From a virus: a DNA stretch of 64,000 nucleotides. A program made the translations under genes and the position numbers. This document shows, piece by piece, positions 22,466 through 30,835 of this stretch. Every line of letters begins with the position of its first letter. Position 1 is the first letter of the stretch. Where the stretch lies: positions 1-64,000 of the IMG/VR virus record IMGVR_UViG_3300045996_003734; one strand, written 5' to 3'. Below the pieces are notes generated by a model. It searched no databases and had not been told where the DNA came from. It worked only from the letters and a program-made list of their open reading frames with translations.

Positions 22466-24258
22466 CCGCAGCGCTCGCCGTCTCCGAGACCGTCGTCGAC
22501 TACCCGCTGGCGGACATCCTCGACCCGACGATCCGCAACTACCGCACCAACTTCCGGGGCATCGAGGAGCTGGAAGCCAGCGTCCGGGAGTCGGGCATCC
22601 GAGTCCCGCTCGTGCTGCGCCCCTCCCCCGCGGAGCCCGGCAAGCACGAGCTCGCCATCGGTGCCCGCCGTCGCGAGGCCGCCCGTCGCGCCGGGCTCGA
22701 GACCGTGCCCGTCATCGTCCGCGAGCTCTCCGACGAGGACGTGCACACGGAGCGCGCCATCGAGAACCTGCAGCGGGTCGACCCGGACCCCGTCGACGAG
22801 GCGGAGGCGTTCCAGCGCATGACCGGGCTCGGCTGGTCGGTGGCGCAGGTCGCCGCGAAGATCGGCAAGCCGCCGCGCTACGTGCTCGAGCGGCTCCAGC
22901 TCTGCAACCTCTGCGCGGAGGGCCGCGAGGCGCTCGAGCGAGGGACGCTGCTCGTCGGCGCGGCCATCGAGGTCGCGAAGCTCACGGGCGCGCTTCAGCT
23001 CGACGCGCTCTCCGAGATTGATGGGAGCATGGCGTGGCGCGGCGGGCTGGCGACGGCCGCCGACGCGCGCGAGGCCATCTCCAACCGCGTTATGCTCCGC
23101 CTTGCTGAGGCGCCATTCAAGCTGGACGACGCGACGCTGGTGCCCGCGGCAGGCGCTTGCACGACCTGCAAGAAGCGCACGGGCAGCCAAGCAGAGCTGT
23201 TCGCGGAGTTCGAGGCCGACCGCTGCACTGACGGGGCGTGCCACAAGAGCAAGCTCGACGCGCTCTGGCAGCTGCGCACGAAGCAGGCCAAGACCGACGG
23301 CGTCGAGGTGCTCAGCAAGAAGGCCGCCGCTGAGGCGCTCCGCTCAGCGCGCGCGAGCTACGGCACCGGCGCCTACGTGAGGCTCGACGAGAAGGTGCAC
23401 CTGGGCTCAAGCAAGCCCAAGTCGCTCAAGTCGGCATTCGGCAAGGAGCTGCCGCCCGTCACCCTTGCCCGCGACGAGGAGAGCGGGGCGCCCGTGGAGC
23501 TCGTGCCGCGCAAGGCCGTGGAGGCGTTGCTGAAGGCACACGGACCGAAGACCGGCGGGAGCGATTCACCCAAGGCGGACGCGAAAGCCAAAGCCGAGCG
23601 CGAAGCCGAGCGCATCAAGGCGGAGGTGAACCGCCGGGCGATGACCGCCATCGTGGAGGCCGCAGACGCCGCCAGCCGCAAGGGCAAGCCGTCCCGCTCG
23701 TTGCTGCGCCTGGCCATCCGCGGCGCGCTCGACTCCGTCTGGACGGACGTCACCAAGAAGGTAGCCGACCGCCGGGGCCTGCCCCTCACTGACGAGACGC
23801 AGGGCACGACCAAAAAGGGGGCGAAGCGGCAGCTTGAGCGCCTCACGCCGGCCGCGCGAATCGAGCGGCTCCTGGAGAGTCTCGACGAGGGAGGACTCTT
23901 CGCGCTGCTGCTCGAGCTCGCGATGGGGCGCTCCGTGCCCGGCAAGTGGAGCGAGGGCTCCGACTGCTACGCCGAGCTTTGTACGGAGCTGGGCGTAAAC
24001 CCGAAGGGCATTGAGGTCGTCGTGAAGGCGGAGCGCAAAGAGAAGGCCACGGGCAACAAGGCCACGAAGGCCCCAGCTCGCCCAGAGCACCCCGCAACCG
24101 GGCAGGTGGTCCACTTCATCGACCCCACCGGCCTCAGCAAGACCGGCGTGGCGTGCGGCGGCAAGGTCGGGGACGGCAAGGGCATCGTCACCGACGACGC
24201 AGCGAAGGTCACCTGCAAGAGTTGCCGGCGGACGGCTGGGCTCGGCGCGCTTGGATAG
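22462..24258 (+). CDS. ParB/RepB-like DNA-binding protein with Cys clusters
   Basis: 598 residues from the ATG at 22462 in an ATGA overlap. The N-terminal ParB domain is clear: YPLADILDPTIRNYR, LEASVRESGIRVPLVLRP, then HELAIGARRREAARRAGLETVPVIVREL, and a second motif ERAIENLQRVDPDPVDEAEAFQRM. An HTH follows (WSVAQVAAKIGKPPRYVLERLQLC), then CTTCKKRT...CTDGACHKSKL, a likely zinc site, and a long Lys/Ala-rich C-terminus ending CKSCRRTAGLG. No ParA-like partner is present, so it is more likely a regulator or nuclease-type phage ParB than a plasmid partition protein. Last gene of the rightward operon. Confidence 0.78.
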   Translation: MTAALAVSETVVDYPLADILDPTIRNYRTNFRGIEELEASVRESGIRVPLVLRPSPAEPGKHELAIGARRREAARRAGLETVPVIVRELSDEDVHTERAIENLQRVDPDPVDEAEAFQRMTGLGWSVAQVAAKIGKPPRYVLERLQLCNLCAEGREALERGTLLVGAAIEVAKLTGALQLDALSEIDGSMAWRGGLATAADAREAISNRVMLRLAEAPFKLDDATLVPAAGACTTCKKRTGSQAELFAEFEADRCTDGACHKSKLDALWQLRTKQAKTDGVEVLSKKAAAEALRSARASYGTGAYVRLDEKVHLGSSKPKSLKSAFGKELPPVTLARDEESGAPVELVPRKAVEALLKAHGPKTGGSDSPKADAKAKAEREAERIKAEVNRRAMTAIVEAADAASRKGKPSRSLLRLAIRGALDSVWTDVTKKVADRRGLPLTDETQGTTKKGAKRQLERLTPAARIERLLESLDEGGLFALLLELAMGRSVPGKWSEGSDCYAELCTELGVNPKGIEVVVKAERKEKATGNKATKAPARPEHPATGQVVHFIDPTGLSKTGVACGGKVGDGKGIVTDDAAKVTCKSCRRTAGLGALG

Positions 24259-24264
24259 AAGTCT

Positions 24265-24966
24265 TCACCAGGTGTCCAGCGGCTCGAGCTCGACCCCGCC
24301 CCGCTTCGCCGACGCGCCCATGTCAGCGCGGAGCGCCTGGAACTGGTGACGTTGTCGCACTCGCGCGAATCGCGACCGAAACATCTTGAACTCAGAATCG
24401 CTCACCGCGAAGGCAAGGACTTCAAGGTCCCGGTGAAACACGCGCCAAATGTGCAAGGATTCGGCCTTCATTGCCAATTCGGTAGTCGTTATGACCGTGA
24501 GAATGGCGGAGCTCGCTATCGTGAACCACATGAGCGCACGGACGTTGTTGATCAGCCAGCGACCGGCCTTCTCCTCAAGCGGCGGCCGACTAGCGCGAAG
24601 TCGCTTACCTGGCTCTCCGAACGCACCGATCGCTCCCCGGGGGCGGATAGCTCGGAACGCTCGCGCGCACGCGAACCCCATCAAGATCGTGTAGAGGATC
24701 CAGAAGATCATCAGCAACTCGAGGCTGGCAATACCGGTCGGATCGAGCGTCGCTTTGGCGTACACCGAATCGCGAACAGCGGACGAGCCTAGGGTGAGCA
24801 TCGAGAGGCACCCCTTACCAAAAGCCGATAGGCCCGGCTTAAATAGGAAGTCGTAGAGCGCTGACCCGAGGAGTCCTAGGACGATGGCCCCGAAGAGCCC
24901 CCTGAAGCTCGTCCTCCAGGCATCGGTCCCCGGCTCCGCCTTTCCCGCCTCACCGTCGTCCAACAT
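24265..24966 (-). CDS. Multi-spanning membrane protein, unknown
   Basis: 233 residues, convergent with the ParB-like gene (6-base gap). Three hydrophobic segments are visible: GLFGAIVLGLLGSALYDFLF (~24-43), LLMIFWILYTILMGFACARAF (~84-104) and ALMWFTIASSAILTVITTTE (~145-164). A cytoplasmic-type basic C-terminus of ~60 residues follows. Base composition is visibly less GC-rich than the flanking phage genes, suggesting a recently acquired moron. Possible roles are superinfection exclusion or abortive infection, on context only. Confidence 0.6.
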   Translation of the reverse strand: MLDDGEAGKAEPGTDAWRTSFRGLFGAIVLGLLGSALYDFLFKPGLSAFGKGCLSMLTLGSSAVRDSVYAKATLDPTGIASLELLMIFWILYTILMGFACARAFRAIRPRGAIGAFGEPGKRLRASRPPLEEKAGRWLINNVRALMWFTIASSAILTVITTTELAMKAESLHIWRVFHRDLEVLAFAVSDSEFKMFRSRFARVRQRHQFQALRADMGASAKRGGVELEPLDTW

Positions 24967-25060
24967 GGGCGACGGACTCTACTGCACCGTACCAAAGGTG
25001 CGTAAGGCCCATCCGCGCCCCTGCACAGATGGGGGCGTTTGCGGGCCGGGCGCTCGAGAG

Positions 25061-25471
25061 TCACCTACTTGCCCTGGCCGCCTTCGTCGGCCCTGCGCTC
25101 TGGTCGACGGTGTCGAACGCAGAGATAACAAGCCCCTTCACCGGCACGTATGCGTCCAGCATGTAGGCGAGCTTCCGCGTGGCGACCTCCGCCAGCTCCC
25201 ACGCCTCGTTAAGCTGCCGGCTGTGCTCCTTCGCGCCGCGGGCCATGCGAAGCGCGCTCTGCAGGTCCTTGCCGATCGCCACGAGTTCGGGGAGGCGCTT
25301 GTCGCCGGTCACGCCGTGGCCCTTCCAGCTGCGGTACAGCAAGCGAGCGATCCCGATCAGGTCGCGGACGGTCTGGGTGGGAAACGGGCGCGGCACGGAC
25401 CATGGAACGATCCTGCCGGCGCTCGCGGCGTCAATCGATTCCACTAAACCCGCGAAACCGCAGGCGTACAC
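25061..25471 (-). CDS. Hypothetical helical protein
   Basis: Up to 136 residues; the GTG at 25471 leaves only ten bases to the divergent gene, so an internal GTG at 25396 (PRPFPTQTVRDLIGIARLLYRSW) may be the true start. Mostly helical (LPELVAIGKDLQSALRMARGAKEHSRQLNEAWELAEVATRKLAYMLDAY). No recognised domain. It lies in the accessory segment between early and late regions. Confidence 0.45.
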   Translation of the reverse strand: MYACGFAGLVESIDAASAGRIVPWSVPRPFPTQTVRDLIGIARLLYRSWKGHGVTGDKRLPELVAIGKDLQSALRMARGAKEHSRQLNEAWELAEVATRKLAYMLDAYVPVKGLVISAFDTVDQSAGPTKAARASR

Positions 25472-25481
25472 GAGCTACCTG

Positions 25482-25751
25482 ATGCTGCGCCGAGAGCGAT
25501 GCGGTACGGGTGGAACCTTGCCACCCTCGTACCGACCACCTCCGCGCTTCGCAGTCCACGAGGTTTGGCGCGTCGAGCGCGTCTTCCAGGACGGTCACCG
25601 GGAGCTCGTCACGCTAGCTGGCGAGCCCTGGGAGGGGCCGGAGGCGAAAGCTCGCGAGCGAGCGCGGCTAATGCAGCTGGAAGAGCCCGAAGTACGTTTT
25701 GAGGTGCTCTCGGTCATTAAGGGGCAACCGGGCCAGCCTCCGTCCGAGTAG
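25482..25751 (+). CDS. Hypothetical small protein
   Basis: 89 residues from the ATG at 25482. The part FAVHEVWRVERVFQDGHRELVTLAGEPWEGPEAKARERARLMQLEEPEVRFEVLSVIKG looks like a real small alpha/beta domain with Glu/Arg-rich helices. It is divergent from the minus-strand gene next to it. No family recognised. Confidence 0.4.
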   Translation: MLRRERCGTGGTLPPSYRPPPRFAVHEVWRVERVFQDGHRELVTLAGEPWEGPEAKARERARLMQLEEPEVRFEVLSVIKGQPGQPPSE

Positions 25752-25757
25752 GGGGAG

Positions 25758-25811
25758 CCAGCCCGCTGCAGGCTCACACCCGACCGTCTTTCCTTGATGG
25801 CGGCGGGCTGG
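25758..25811. repeat. Inverted repeat after the 25482-25751 gene
   Basis: CCAGCCCGC (25758-25766) and GCGGGCTGG (25803-25811), a perfect 9-bp inverted repeat around 36 bases containing a CTTTCC stretch, starting 6 bases after the stop codon. It could form a terminator-like structure. The region 25752-26032 is comparatively AT-rich and otherwise holds only the promoter and palindrome listed next. Confidence 0.4.
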
Positions 25812-25929
25812 CATCTTCGCCGCGTGGCGTTAGTACCCCTGTGCGCTCTTTAGGCATACCTAATATCAACCACTTAGACGTGCCCGGCTTCAGAAACGGA
25901 AGATGAAGCCGTTCAACTGTGCCACGACC

Positions 25930-25957
25930 TTGACCTGCAGCCAGCTGGTCCAATACT
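25930..25957 (+). promoter_or_regulatory. Predicted promoter of the PemK toxin operon
   Basis: TTGACC (25930-25935), 16 bases, AATACT (25952-25957): five of six and four of six consensus matches, about 75 bases upstream of the first ATG at 26033. A perfect palindrome lies directly downstream, over the expected +9 to +25 region. Confidence 0.48.
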
Positions 25958-25972
25958 CTCGTGAATCACGGG

Positions 25973-25988
25973 CCACGGAGGTCCGTGG
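25973..25988. promoter_or_regulatory. Palindrome, candidate operator of the toxin operon
   Basis: CCACGGA-GG-TCCGTGG, a 7-bp perfect inverted repeat with a 2-bp centre, just downstream of the predicted promoter and upstream of the ribosome site TAGGAGC. Toxin-antitoxin operons are commonly autoregulated through such sites. Confidence 0.5.
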
Positions 25989-26032
25989 GGCTGGCGTGGT
26001 TGCCAGGCTAAGTTTTTAGGAGCAAGACTCAG

Positions 26033-26800
26033 ATGCCTTCGGTGTGTTCATCGATCGACTCGGTGGCGACGCGCGCCAAGAGGGCGATCGTTGCTCACCA
26101 GTACGAGGCTCCGTTTTCGGCGGAGTCCTTTGAGTTCACCGTGCTGGCCGAGCGCAACGCTCGACGGAAGAAACCCCTAAGTTTCCTCCCGAAGGCGCCG
26201 CGCCGACGTACGCCGCCGATTCAGTTGCCCGCGGCCAACGCGTCGCAGCCTGCCGTGTCGGCCATCATCTCCTCCGTCCGCACATCGCTCGTGCTTCCGG
26301 CTCTGCGAGCGGAGACCGTCGAGCAGTTCTACGACATCGTAAGTGGACACTTCGCCGAGTTCGTGAACGCCATGGAGGCGATCAAGACCGTCCGTCGAGC
26401 CACGGGTGACGAGCCGAGGTCTGACTACTCCTTCATGGACAAGTATGTCGGCCGCATCGGCAAACTGTTCGGCGAAGACGCTGAAGAAGAATTGCGATTC
26501 GATCTCGCCACAATGAAGCGCGCGAGCGCTCTCGTTCGTGCGCTCGCCCCAGGCGAGATGACCTCCGCAGAGTCTGACCTCGCGCGTGACTTTCAAGTGA
26601 ACGTTGCCATGCACACGATCGGCATCGTGTTGCTGATGGACCTGTGCTGCGAAGCTGAGTATTCGAAGGTGGGTTACCAGCAAGCTTTCGAACTCTCGCG
26701 GGGCTGCGCGCTGCGCGCGTATGCTGCTGTGCGGCAGGCGCACGACCTGCGCTCGCCGCCGCCAGTAGTCGAGATGGGCAGCGGCGACGATATCGAGTGA
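26033..26800 (+). CDS. Unknown 255-residue protein paired with PemK toxin
   Basis: ATG at 26033 with AGGAG ten bases upstream. Residues ~1-75 are basic and Pro-rich (FLPKAPRRRTPPIQLP). From ~85 on the protein is helical (AETVEQFYDIVSGHFAEFVNAMEAIKTVRRATGDEPRSDYSFMDKYVGRIGKLFGEDAEEELRFDLATMKRASALVRALAP) with hydrophobic helices near NVAMHTIGIVLLMDLCCEAEYSKVGYQQAFELSRG. It has no recognisable DNA-binding antitoxin fold. It precedes the toxin gene by 27 bases, so it is either an atypical antitoxin or a cargo gene sharing the promoter. Confidence 0.6.
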   Translation: MPSVCSSIDSVATRAKRAIVAHQYEAPFSAESFEFTVLAERNARRKKPLSFLPKAPRRRTPPIQLPAANASQPAVSAIISSVRTSLVLPALRAETVEQFYDIVSGHFAEFVNAMEAIKTVRRATGDEPRSDYSFMDKYVGRIGKLFGEDAEEELRFDLATMKRASALVRALAPGEMTSAESDLARDFQVNVAMHTIGIVLLMDLCCEAEYSKVGYQQAFELSRGCALRAYAAVRQAHDLRSPPPVVEMGSGDDIE

Positions 26801-26827
26801 GTTTCTTCTTCGTCGGGGGTACGACAC

Positions 26828-27313
26828 TTGGTCACGCCTGCTCCGTCCGCACAGCCTCAACCTCAACTTGAGCGCCGCCCCAACAGTAACGGCTACGAGC
26901 TCATCGTCGGCATAGAGCGGGGGATGGTATTTTGGGGCGAGGTGCTTGAGCGTGAGCACCGGGACGCCGAGCAGTACCACGACAGCTCCAATCCGTGTCC
27001 CTGGGTGGTCGTGTCTGCAGACATCCTTCACCGTCGACTGCCGCTGGTCGTCGCCGTGCCTCTCACCAGCAAGCTGCACAAGGACAACGACCCTGTCTTT
27101 CGCCGCTACCGCATTCGCGTGCTCTCGGCAGATGTTCAGCGCTACACGCTCCAGCCGGGGGAGCGCGGCCTCAACGGCGATTCCCTCGCCCTGACCGAGC
27201 AAGTCCGGTCCATGGCTCATGCCCGCTTACTGGGTAACCCCATCGCTTACTTGGACGGTCGGATCCTGGGGGCGCTGGAAGCCGGCGCGAAAGAAGTACT
27301 GGCGTTCAAGTGA
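26828..27313 (+). CDS. PemK/MazF-family toxin (endoribonuclease)
   Basis: 161 residues from TTG at 26828 with GGGGGT seven bases upstream; the next in-frame ATG would cut into the first beta strand. Typical family elements are RGMVFWGEVLE (strand 1), NPCPWVVVSADILHRRLPLVVAVPLTSKL, then LQPGERGLNGDSLALTEQVRSMAHARLLG, matching the conserved S-xxxx-EQ-x-R-(S/T) region. In the family these toxins cleave RNA. An N-terminal Pro/Gln-rich extension of ~25 residues is unusual. No small MazE-like antitoxin is visible on either side. Confidence 0.8.
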   Translation: MVTPAPSAQPQPQLERRPNSNGYELIVGIERGMVFWGEVLEREHRDAEQYHDSSNPCPWVVVSADILHRRLPLVVAVPLTSKLHKDNDPVFRRYRIRVLSADVQRYTLQPGERGLNGDSLALTEQVRSMAHARLLGNPIAYLDGRILGALEAGAKEVLAFK

Positions 27314-27347
27314 GAAAACCCGCGGCAGCGCGGAAGTGGAACGTAAC

Positions 27348-27557
27348 TCAGTCCCGCGAGGGGTGAGCAAACTCGAACGCAACCGACTCCACGATGACGC
27401 GGCCGTTCAGGGGACAGGCGTACCAGGCCTCCACCAACCTGGCCAAGCGCTTCCGGTCGAGGGGGCAGAGCTCACCGTGGATCTGAGCGATGACGACCGC
27501 CGTGGGGTCCGTGGTGGCGGCGTACGGGTTGGTCGGCTCGTCATCGACATCGACCAT
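27348..27557 (-). CDS. Small hypothetical protein at the end of the late operon
   Basis: 69 residues, ATG sharing a base with the stop of the fibre gene upstream. It contains NPYAATTDPTAVVIAQIHGELCPLDRKRLARLVEAWYACPLNGRVIVESVAFEF, a compact alpha/beta sequence. It is the last gene of the late operon and converges on the toxin gene across a 34-base gap. No family recognised; position suggests a fibre-associated or post-fibre accessory. Confidence 0.5.
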   Translation of the reverse strand: MVDVDDEPTNPYAATTDPTAVVIAQIHGELCPLDRKRLARLVEAWYACPLNGRVIVESVAFEFAHPSRD

Positions 27558-29479
27558 CAGAGAACCTCGCTGCGCGCGAGCACGTCCCCCAGGACGACGC
27601 TCTCCACGGTCACCGAGACCGTGGAGCCGAGACCGCGCGACCAGCTTGGCGCGTGCGTCGTCGTCGCGCTCCGGCTGAGTCCCAAGAGCCTCCGGAGGAG
27701 CAGCGACTGAAGCTGCACCGCGGCCACCTGCCGGGCGAGCAGTCGCCCCACGGAGCTCCCCTGCCCGACGGTCGCCAATCGCTCGAGCCCGACCCGCAGC
27801 GCCCGCGCGGGCGCGTGGGCGAGGCTCGTCGCCAGGTTCACGTACTGCCCCTGGCTGTGCCCCTCCGTGCCTGCTTGAGCGACGCTGGTGGCGCGCGACC
27901 GACTTAGAACCCGCCCGACCGTCAGGAGTGGCGCGGCGACGACAGACAACACCCGAGACGCGCGGCGCGCCACCGCTCCGGTCTCGGCGAGCGCCACGGT
28001 GCGCGCCACCAGGGCGGCCCTCGTTCGCGCCGCGGTGTGGGTGAGGCCGGCGGCAAGCCCCCGCGTGTACGAGCGCCCTGCGGCGACGCTGGGGACGGCG
28101 GTGACGCTGGCAGCGAGTGGCGGACGACTGACCGAGCGCGAGCGGCCCGGCACCTGCACCAGCCCCGTGGCCAGCGCCTTAGCCATGGCTCGGCCGAGGC
28201 TCACGGTTTGGGCGACGGAAGCGCTCAGCGTCATCGCCTGGGACCCGCCGCCCGCCGGAATGGTCTGGCGGTCCGCCTGCCCAGCTTGGCTGGTGGCAAG
28301 TGCCAGGGTGCGCATCGCCGCCCGAGCCCGTGACAGCACGGGCACGGTGACTACGCTCAGCGTCCGCGAGAGAGCTCGGAGACGCGAGCTCGTTTGAACC
28401 TGCGCGGTGGCGCGCCGCAGCCCGACCTGCCGCGCCCGCGCCGCTGTCTGCGTGTGCGTCGCGCTGAGAGACCTGCCGTACGACTGCCCCCTCGCGAGGC
28501 TGGCAGCTGTCGCCAGGGCACCCGCCACGGCGCGAGCCAACGCCCTCGCCCGCGTCGGACTCTGCGCGGCCGCTGCTGCTCGGGTGACACGTACTCCGCG
28601 CTGCCGCGTTGCGGTGTGTGCCTGGCTAGCAGACAGCCCCACCGCCAAGCCGCTCCTCACGGGCGCGCTGCCGGTGCTGTGGAGCACGATCGCGGAGAGC
28701 CGGCGGAGCACGGACCGTGCGCGGGTCAATCCTTGCGTCGCGGTCGCGCTCAAGCTGCGCAGCGTCACGCGCTGGCGAGCCACCGAGGGCGACTGCGCGT
28801 GCGTCGCCGTGAGCTCCATCAGCGTTGGGCCGCCACCGGCCGGCGGCTGCAGCACGACCAGAATCGCGCCGTGCATGTCGGTGATGCCCGTAGTGGCGAA
28901 GCCGATGCTCGTGCCCGTGTTCTGCGCGGCCGTTGACGTATAGGAGCCTGCCTCCGCGCCGTCTTGAGCGCTAGGCGCCCATTGCCGCGTCCAGCCGCTG
29001 GGCAGCACCCCTGGCCAAATGCCGAACAGCCAGGAACCCGCGAACACCACGCCGAGCGAGCCGTCGCGGGCGACGGTTGCACCGGGCACCGTGATGCCAG
29101 TGCCCGCGTTAGTAGCGGAGGTCACGCCTCCGGTCGGTGACGGAGTTGTCGGGTCTACGCCGCGGAACGCGCGAATTTGACCCACGCCAGCAACCGCGGC
29201 GCCGCCGGGTGTAACCGCGTAGCTAGCGGTCGCGTTCTCGGTGGTAGCGTTGGTGACCTTTTTCCGCAACACCGTGAGGCTGAAGATCTGCGCACCGGAG
29301 CTGCCGCCGACCTGTCCCACGTGCGTCCAGCCCGCGCACGTCGCGACCGCCGTCGGATCGTCGAACGCCACGTAGCCCATGTAGAGCCAGTCGTCGACAG
29401 CGAGGCTGACGCCGGCATTGGGGATGACGTCGTTGTACGCCGTGGCGGCTGCACCTGTGCTGTGGAGAGCGACGGCCAT
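27557..29479 (-). CDS. Tail-fibre-like protein with C-terminal Ala/Arg/Ser/Thr repeats
   Basis: 640 residues. Residues ~1-225 form a beta-sandwich-like head (YNDVIPNAGVSLAVDDWLYMGYVAFDD..., GVVFAGSWLFGIWPGVLPSGW..., ITDMHGAILVVLQPPAGG). Residues ~230-630 are degenerate repeats of about 18-22 residues of the type LSATHTQTAARARQVGLRRAT / AQSPTRARALARAVAGALATA. These resemble the SATxTQxAxxxRxV repeats of fibre or surface proteins in other phages. The repeats are unusually Arg-rich. The location after the tail-associated hydrolase suggests a distal tail component binding host or matrix. Confidence 0.6.
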   Translation of the reverse strand: MAVALHSTGAAATAYNDVIPNAGVSLAVDDWLYMGYVAFDDPTAVATCAGWTHVGQVGGSSGAQIFSLTVLRKKVTNATTENATASYAVTPGGAAVAGVGQIRAFRGVDPTTPSPTGGVTSATNAGTGITVPGATVARDGSLGVVFAGSWLFGIWPGVLPSGWTRQWAPSAQDGAEAGSYTSTAAQNTGTSIGFATTGITDMHGAILVVLQPPAGGGPTLMELTATHAQSPSVARQRVTLRSLSATATQGLTRARSVLRRLSAIVLHSTGSAPVRSGLAVGLSASQAHTATRQRGVRVTRAAAAAQSPTRARALARAVAGALATAASLARGQSYGRSLSATHTQTAARARQVGLRRATAQVQTSSRLRALSRTLSVVTVPVLSRARAAMRTLALATSQAGQADRQTIPAGGGSQAMTLSASVAQTVSLGRAMAKALATGLVQVPGRSRSVSRPPLAASVTAVPSVAAGRSYTRGLAAGLTHTAARTRAALVARTVALAETGAVARRASRVLSVVAAPLLTVGRVLSRSRATSVAQAGTEGHSQGQYVNLATSLAHAPARALRVGLERLATVGQGSSVGRLLARQVAAVQLQSLLLRRLLGLSRSATTTHAPSWSRGLGSTVSVTVESVVLGDVLARSEVL

Positions 29480-29482
29480 AGT

Positions 29483-30142
29483 TTAAGGAATCGCGAGGTT
29501 GATTCGACCCGCCACGGCGTCTTTGCCAACGGGGTCGGTGAGGTGGACGCCGCCCGCGTCTAGGTACGGGCCGCCGGGGCCACTAGTCGGCACGTCAGCT
29601 TGGCCGAAACCGGGAATCGCATCGGTGTCCGCAAGGTGCTCCGCGCCCGCGCGAATCGGTCGCCCGGAGCCGCCGTTGCGCAGCAAGTCGTTGTACGCGA
29701 TCCGCTCCGGCCGCTTGTAGGGCGAGCTCAGCGGATCGTTGTACTCGGTCGTGGCGGGCACCGATACGACGCAAACTTCCCAGCCGAGCGCCTGCGCGTT
29801 GGAGATCAACGTCGCCATGCCGTCGACCACGTCCAACGGCGTTGCGCTGGTGTCCTGCAAGTCGCCATGACTAATGGAAATGAACACGACGACGTTGCGT
29901 GCTCCGCCCAAGTAGAACGGCGCATGGCCCTCACCCGGAAACCGTAGGATCGCGCCGTTGCCAGACCCCGCGGTGGTGTGAAGCATGAGCGCCCCGATCG
30001 ACACTTCATTCCAAGCGTCGCCGGGGCGCGCAGCTTCCAACCGCGCCGCGAGGCCCTCACCAATCGAGTCGCCGAAGACGAGACCGTTGATGGGGCCGCC
30101 TGCCATGGGTGGCTCCCACAGCATCTGGTACGTTACGGGCAT
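29483..30142 (-). CDS. SGNH/GDSL-type hydrolase
   Basis: 219 residues. Block I is LVFGDSIGEG with catalytic Ser26, and block V is LDAGGVHLTD with Asp195 and His200, the serine-hydrolase pair. Middle blocks are represented by NVVVFISISHGDLQD. No signal peptide. In tailed phages such enzymes are usually tail-borne esterases that deacetylate surface polysaccharides. Four bases separate it from the fibre gene, supporting a virion or receptor-processing role. Confidence 0.72.
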   Translation of the reverse strand: MPVTYQMLWEPPMAGGPINGLVFGDSIGEGLAARLEAARPGDAWNEVSIGALMLHTTAGSGNGAILRFPGEGHAPFYLGGARNVVVFISISHGDLQDTSATPLDVVDGMATLISNAQALGWEVCVVSVPATTEYNDPLSSPYKRPERIAYNDLLRNGGSGRPIRAGAEHLADTDAIPGFGQADVPTSGPGGPYLDAGGVHLTDPVGKDAVAGRINLAIP

Positions 30143-30181
30143 GCTTTCCTACGTCTCCGAGCAACAGCGGAGAGCGTCGGA

Positions 30182-30835
30182 TCAGGCGAAAGCGACTTTG
30201 ATCGTGAACTGAATCGCGTCGCCGATGAGCAGCGCTAGACCCGTGAAGTCCGACTTGAACCACAAGGTGCCGACCGTCAACGCTGTGAACAGGCCCACGT
30301 TGGTGATGGTCTTGTTGCTCGTCACGACGGTGATCGTGCCGACCACCTGGTAGGTGTCGTTTGTCACGGTGGTGGTGACCTGCGAGCTCGTTCCGTTGGT
30401 CCGAGCCTCTTCCGTGCTCTCCGTGAAGAGAGTCGTGTCGGCCGCGGCCGCGGTGCCCGCGCCCGTGCCCCACGCCACGTATTTGGGTTCCGCCCCCGTT
30501 CCGAGGATGCGCTGCGCCGAGAGCGCTTTCCCGCCGTTGACGATGAGCGTTGCCCCAAGGGCCGCGCCACTGAGCGCCTGGCCGATGGGCAACAGCGCGT
30601 GGTCGTGCCGCTGTACCAGCTCGGCGACCTGCTCAGCCTGGGTCGCCGCGCCGGCCATCAGCACCATCGCCAGCCACGGCAGTACCTTTCGCCCGAGCTT
30701 TCGGAGCTTCAGGCTGAAGCTCTCGTACTTGGCGAGCACCTTCCGCTCGGTGCGGCCGTCAGCCGCGTACGTGATGTCCGCGATGACCTCTGCCGAGGTG
30801 ACCGCCTTCGAGTTCGCGCCGTACGTCCGGATCAT
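30182..30835 (-). CDS. Tail-associated protein with beta-rich C-terminal domain
   Basis: 217 residues. A helical N-terminal part (~40-85, with WLAMVLMAGAATQAEQVAELV) is followed by the domain AEPKYVAWGTGAGTAAAADTTLFTESTEEARTNGTSS...YQVVGTITVVTSNKTITNVGLFTA...LALLIGDAIQFTIKVAF. That domain recurs in many tailed-phage structural proteins. Probably a minor tail or fibre protein. Overlaps the next upstream gene by 4 bases. Confidence 0.6.
   Translation of the reverse strand: MIRTYGANSKAVTSAEVIADITYAADGRTERKVLAKYESFSLKLRKLGRKVLPWLAMVLMAGAATQAEQVAELVQRHDHALLPIGQALSGAALGATLIVNGGKALSAQRILGTGAEPKYVAWGTGAGTAAAADTTLFTESTEEARTNGTSSQVTTTVTNDTYQVVGTITVVTSNKTITNVGLFTALTVGTLWFKSDFTGLALLIGDAIQFTIKVAFA

Noticed and set aside
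22462-24258. Plasmid-type ParABS partition locus (phage-plasmid)
   Set aside because: No ParA-like Walker ATPase next to the ParB-like gene and no repeated parS-like sites noticed; an integrase is present.
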